Positions 6,162-6,347 of a stretch of 6,347 nt of DNA are shown piece by piece. The notes under the pieces were generated by a model. The model was not told where the DNA came from. It saw only the letters and a program-made list of their open reading frames with translations, and made no database searches. The stretch spans positions 1 through 6,347 of the forward strand of contig JAEDKB010000097.1 in the NCBI GenBank assembly GCA_016296045.1, read 5' to 3'. This stretch comes from Oscillospiraceae bacterium. GTDB taxonomy: Bacteria > Bacillota > Clostridia > Oscillospirales > Oscillospiraceae. Numbering within the stretch: position 1 is the first letter of the stretch; every line of letters starts with the position of its first letter. Position numbers and translations under genes: made by a program.

Positions 6162-6347
6162 ATGGAAATCAAAACAGGAAAATACCGCCATTTCAAGGGC
6201 AATGAATATGAGGTGCTCTGTACGGCGCGCCATTCCGAGACACTGGAAGAAATGGTTGTCTATCGGGCGCTTTACGGCGAGCGCGGTATTTGGGTGCGTC
6301 CGGCATCCATGTGGAACGAGATGGTTGAGCGCGACGGAAAGACATTC
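6162..6347 (+). CDS. DUF1653 family protein, 3' end beyond window
   Basis: The 62 visible codons stay open to the window edge. They encode MEIKTGKYRHFKGNEYEV, then TARHSETLEEMVVYRALYGE and a WVRPASMW segment. The order GKYRHFKGNxYEV, A-x-HSETLEExVVYRALYG, WVRPxxMxxE is the signature of DUF1653 (Pfam PF07866), small soluble bacterial proteins of unknown biochemical function that are usually about 70-90 residues when free-standing. The visible part therefore probably covers most of the domain, ending near the usual VxxDGKxxPRF stretch. The family can also be fused to other domains, which cannot be excluded as the end is missing. It is transcribed divergently from tex from its own promoter. Family assignment is confident, and no function is claimed. 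Confidence 0.88.
   Translation, partial: MEIKTGKYRHFKGNEYEVLCTARHSETLEEMVVYRALYGERGIWVRPASMWNEMVERDGKTF

Noticed and set aside
1..6347. CRISPR array, insertion sequence, tRNA, rRNA or riboswitch
   Set aside because: I saw no spaced direct repeats, transposase-like frames, cloverleaf or rRNA-like sequence, or structured leader. The intergenic gaps are too small to hold them.

Overview
The window looks like an ordinary chromosomal stretch from a Gram-positive, low-to-mid GC Firmicute. An anaerobic gut-type Clostridia (Oscillospiraceae/Ruminococcaceae-like) is my best guess. The basis is strong AAGGAGG/GGAGG ribosome binding sites, consensus TATAAT boxes, base composition near 50% GC by eye, and a gene set (Tex, a Firmicutes-type pyridoxamine kinase, a YfhO membrane protein, a DUF1653 protein) that is common in that group. 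The lineage is an inference and was not searched.

Layout. Almost the whole window (about 44-6033) is a minus-strand gene series, read right to left as tex (3865-6033), pyridoxamine kinase (2950-3804) and a yfhO-like membrane protein gene (44-2953). It ends in a perfect 15-bp hairpin at 1-36, just past the last stop codon. The kinase and yfhO genes overlap by 4 bp (ATGA), and the yfhO ribosome binding site lies inside the kinase's last codons. tex and the kinase are separated by 60 bp that hold a short hairpin with a UUCG loop and no T-run, so transcription probably continues through. A consensus promoter with an extended -10 lies just upstream of tex. On the plus strand, a second promoter about 40 bp away drives a divergent gene (6162 onward, cut by the window edge) encoding a DUF1653 protein. 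No stretch over 300 bp lacks a gene.

Functionally the three-gene unit is mixed. Tex is an RNA-binding housekeeping protein linked to transcription. The kinase salvages vitamin B6 to pyridoxal phosphate. The YfhO-like protein is a large GT-C-type polytopic membrane protein probably involved in glycosylating cell-surface polymers. Nothing indicates a shared pathway, so co-transcription may be a matter of convenience. Start sites were re-assigned for two genes: tex starts at 6033 (722 aa) and the kinase at 3804 (284 aa), both fixed by well-placed Shine-Dalgarno sequences.

I found no mobile element, CRISPR array, tRNA or rRNA, and no evidence of a novel defence or biosynthetic system. The most curious structures are a perfect 14-bp inverted repeat inside the tex coding sequence, the edge hairpin, and an unusual acidic cytosolic tail on the YfhO-like protein.
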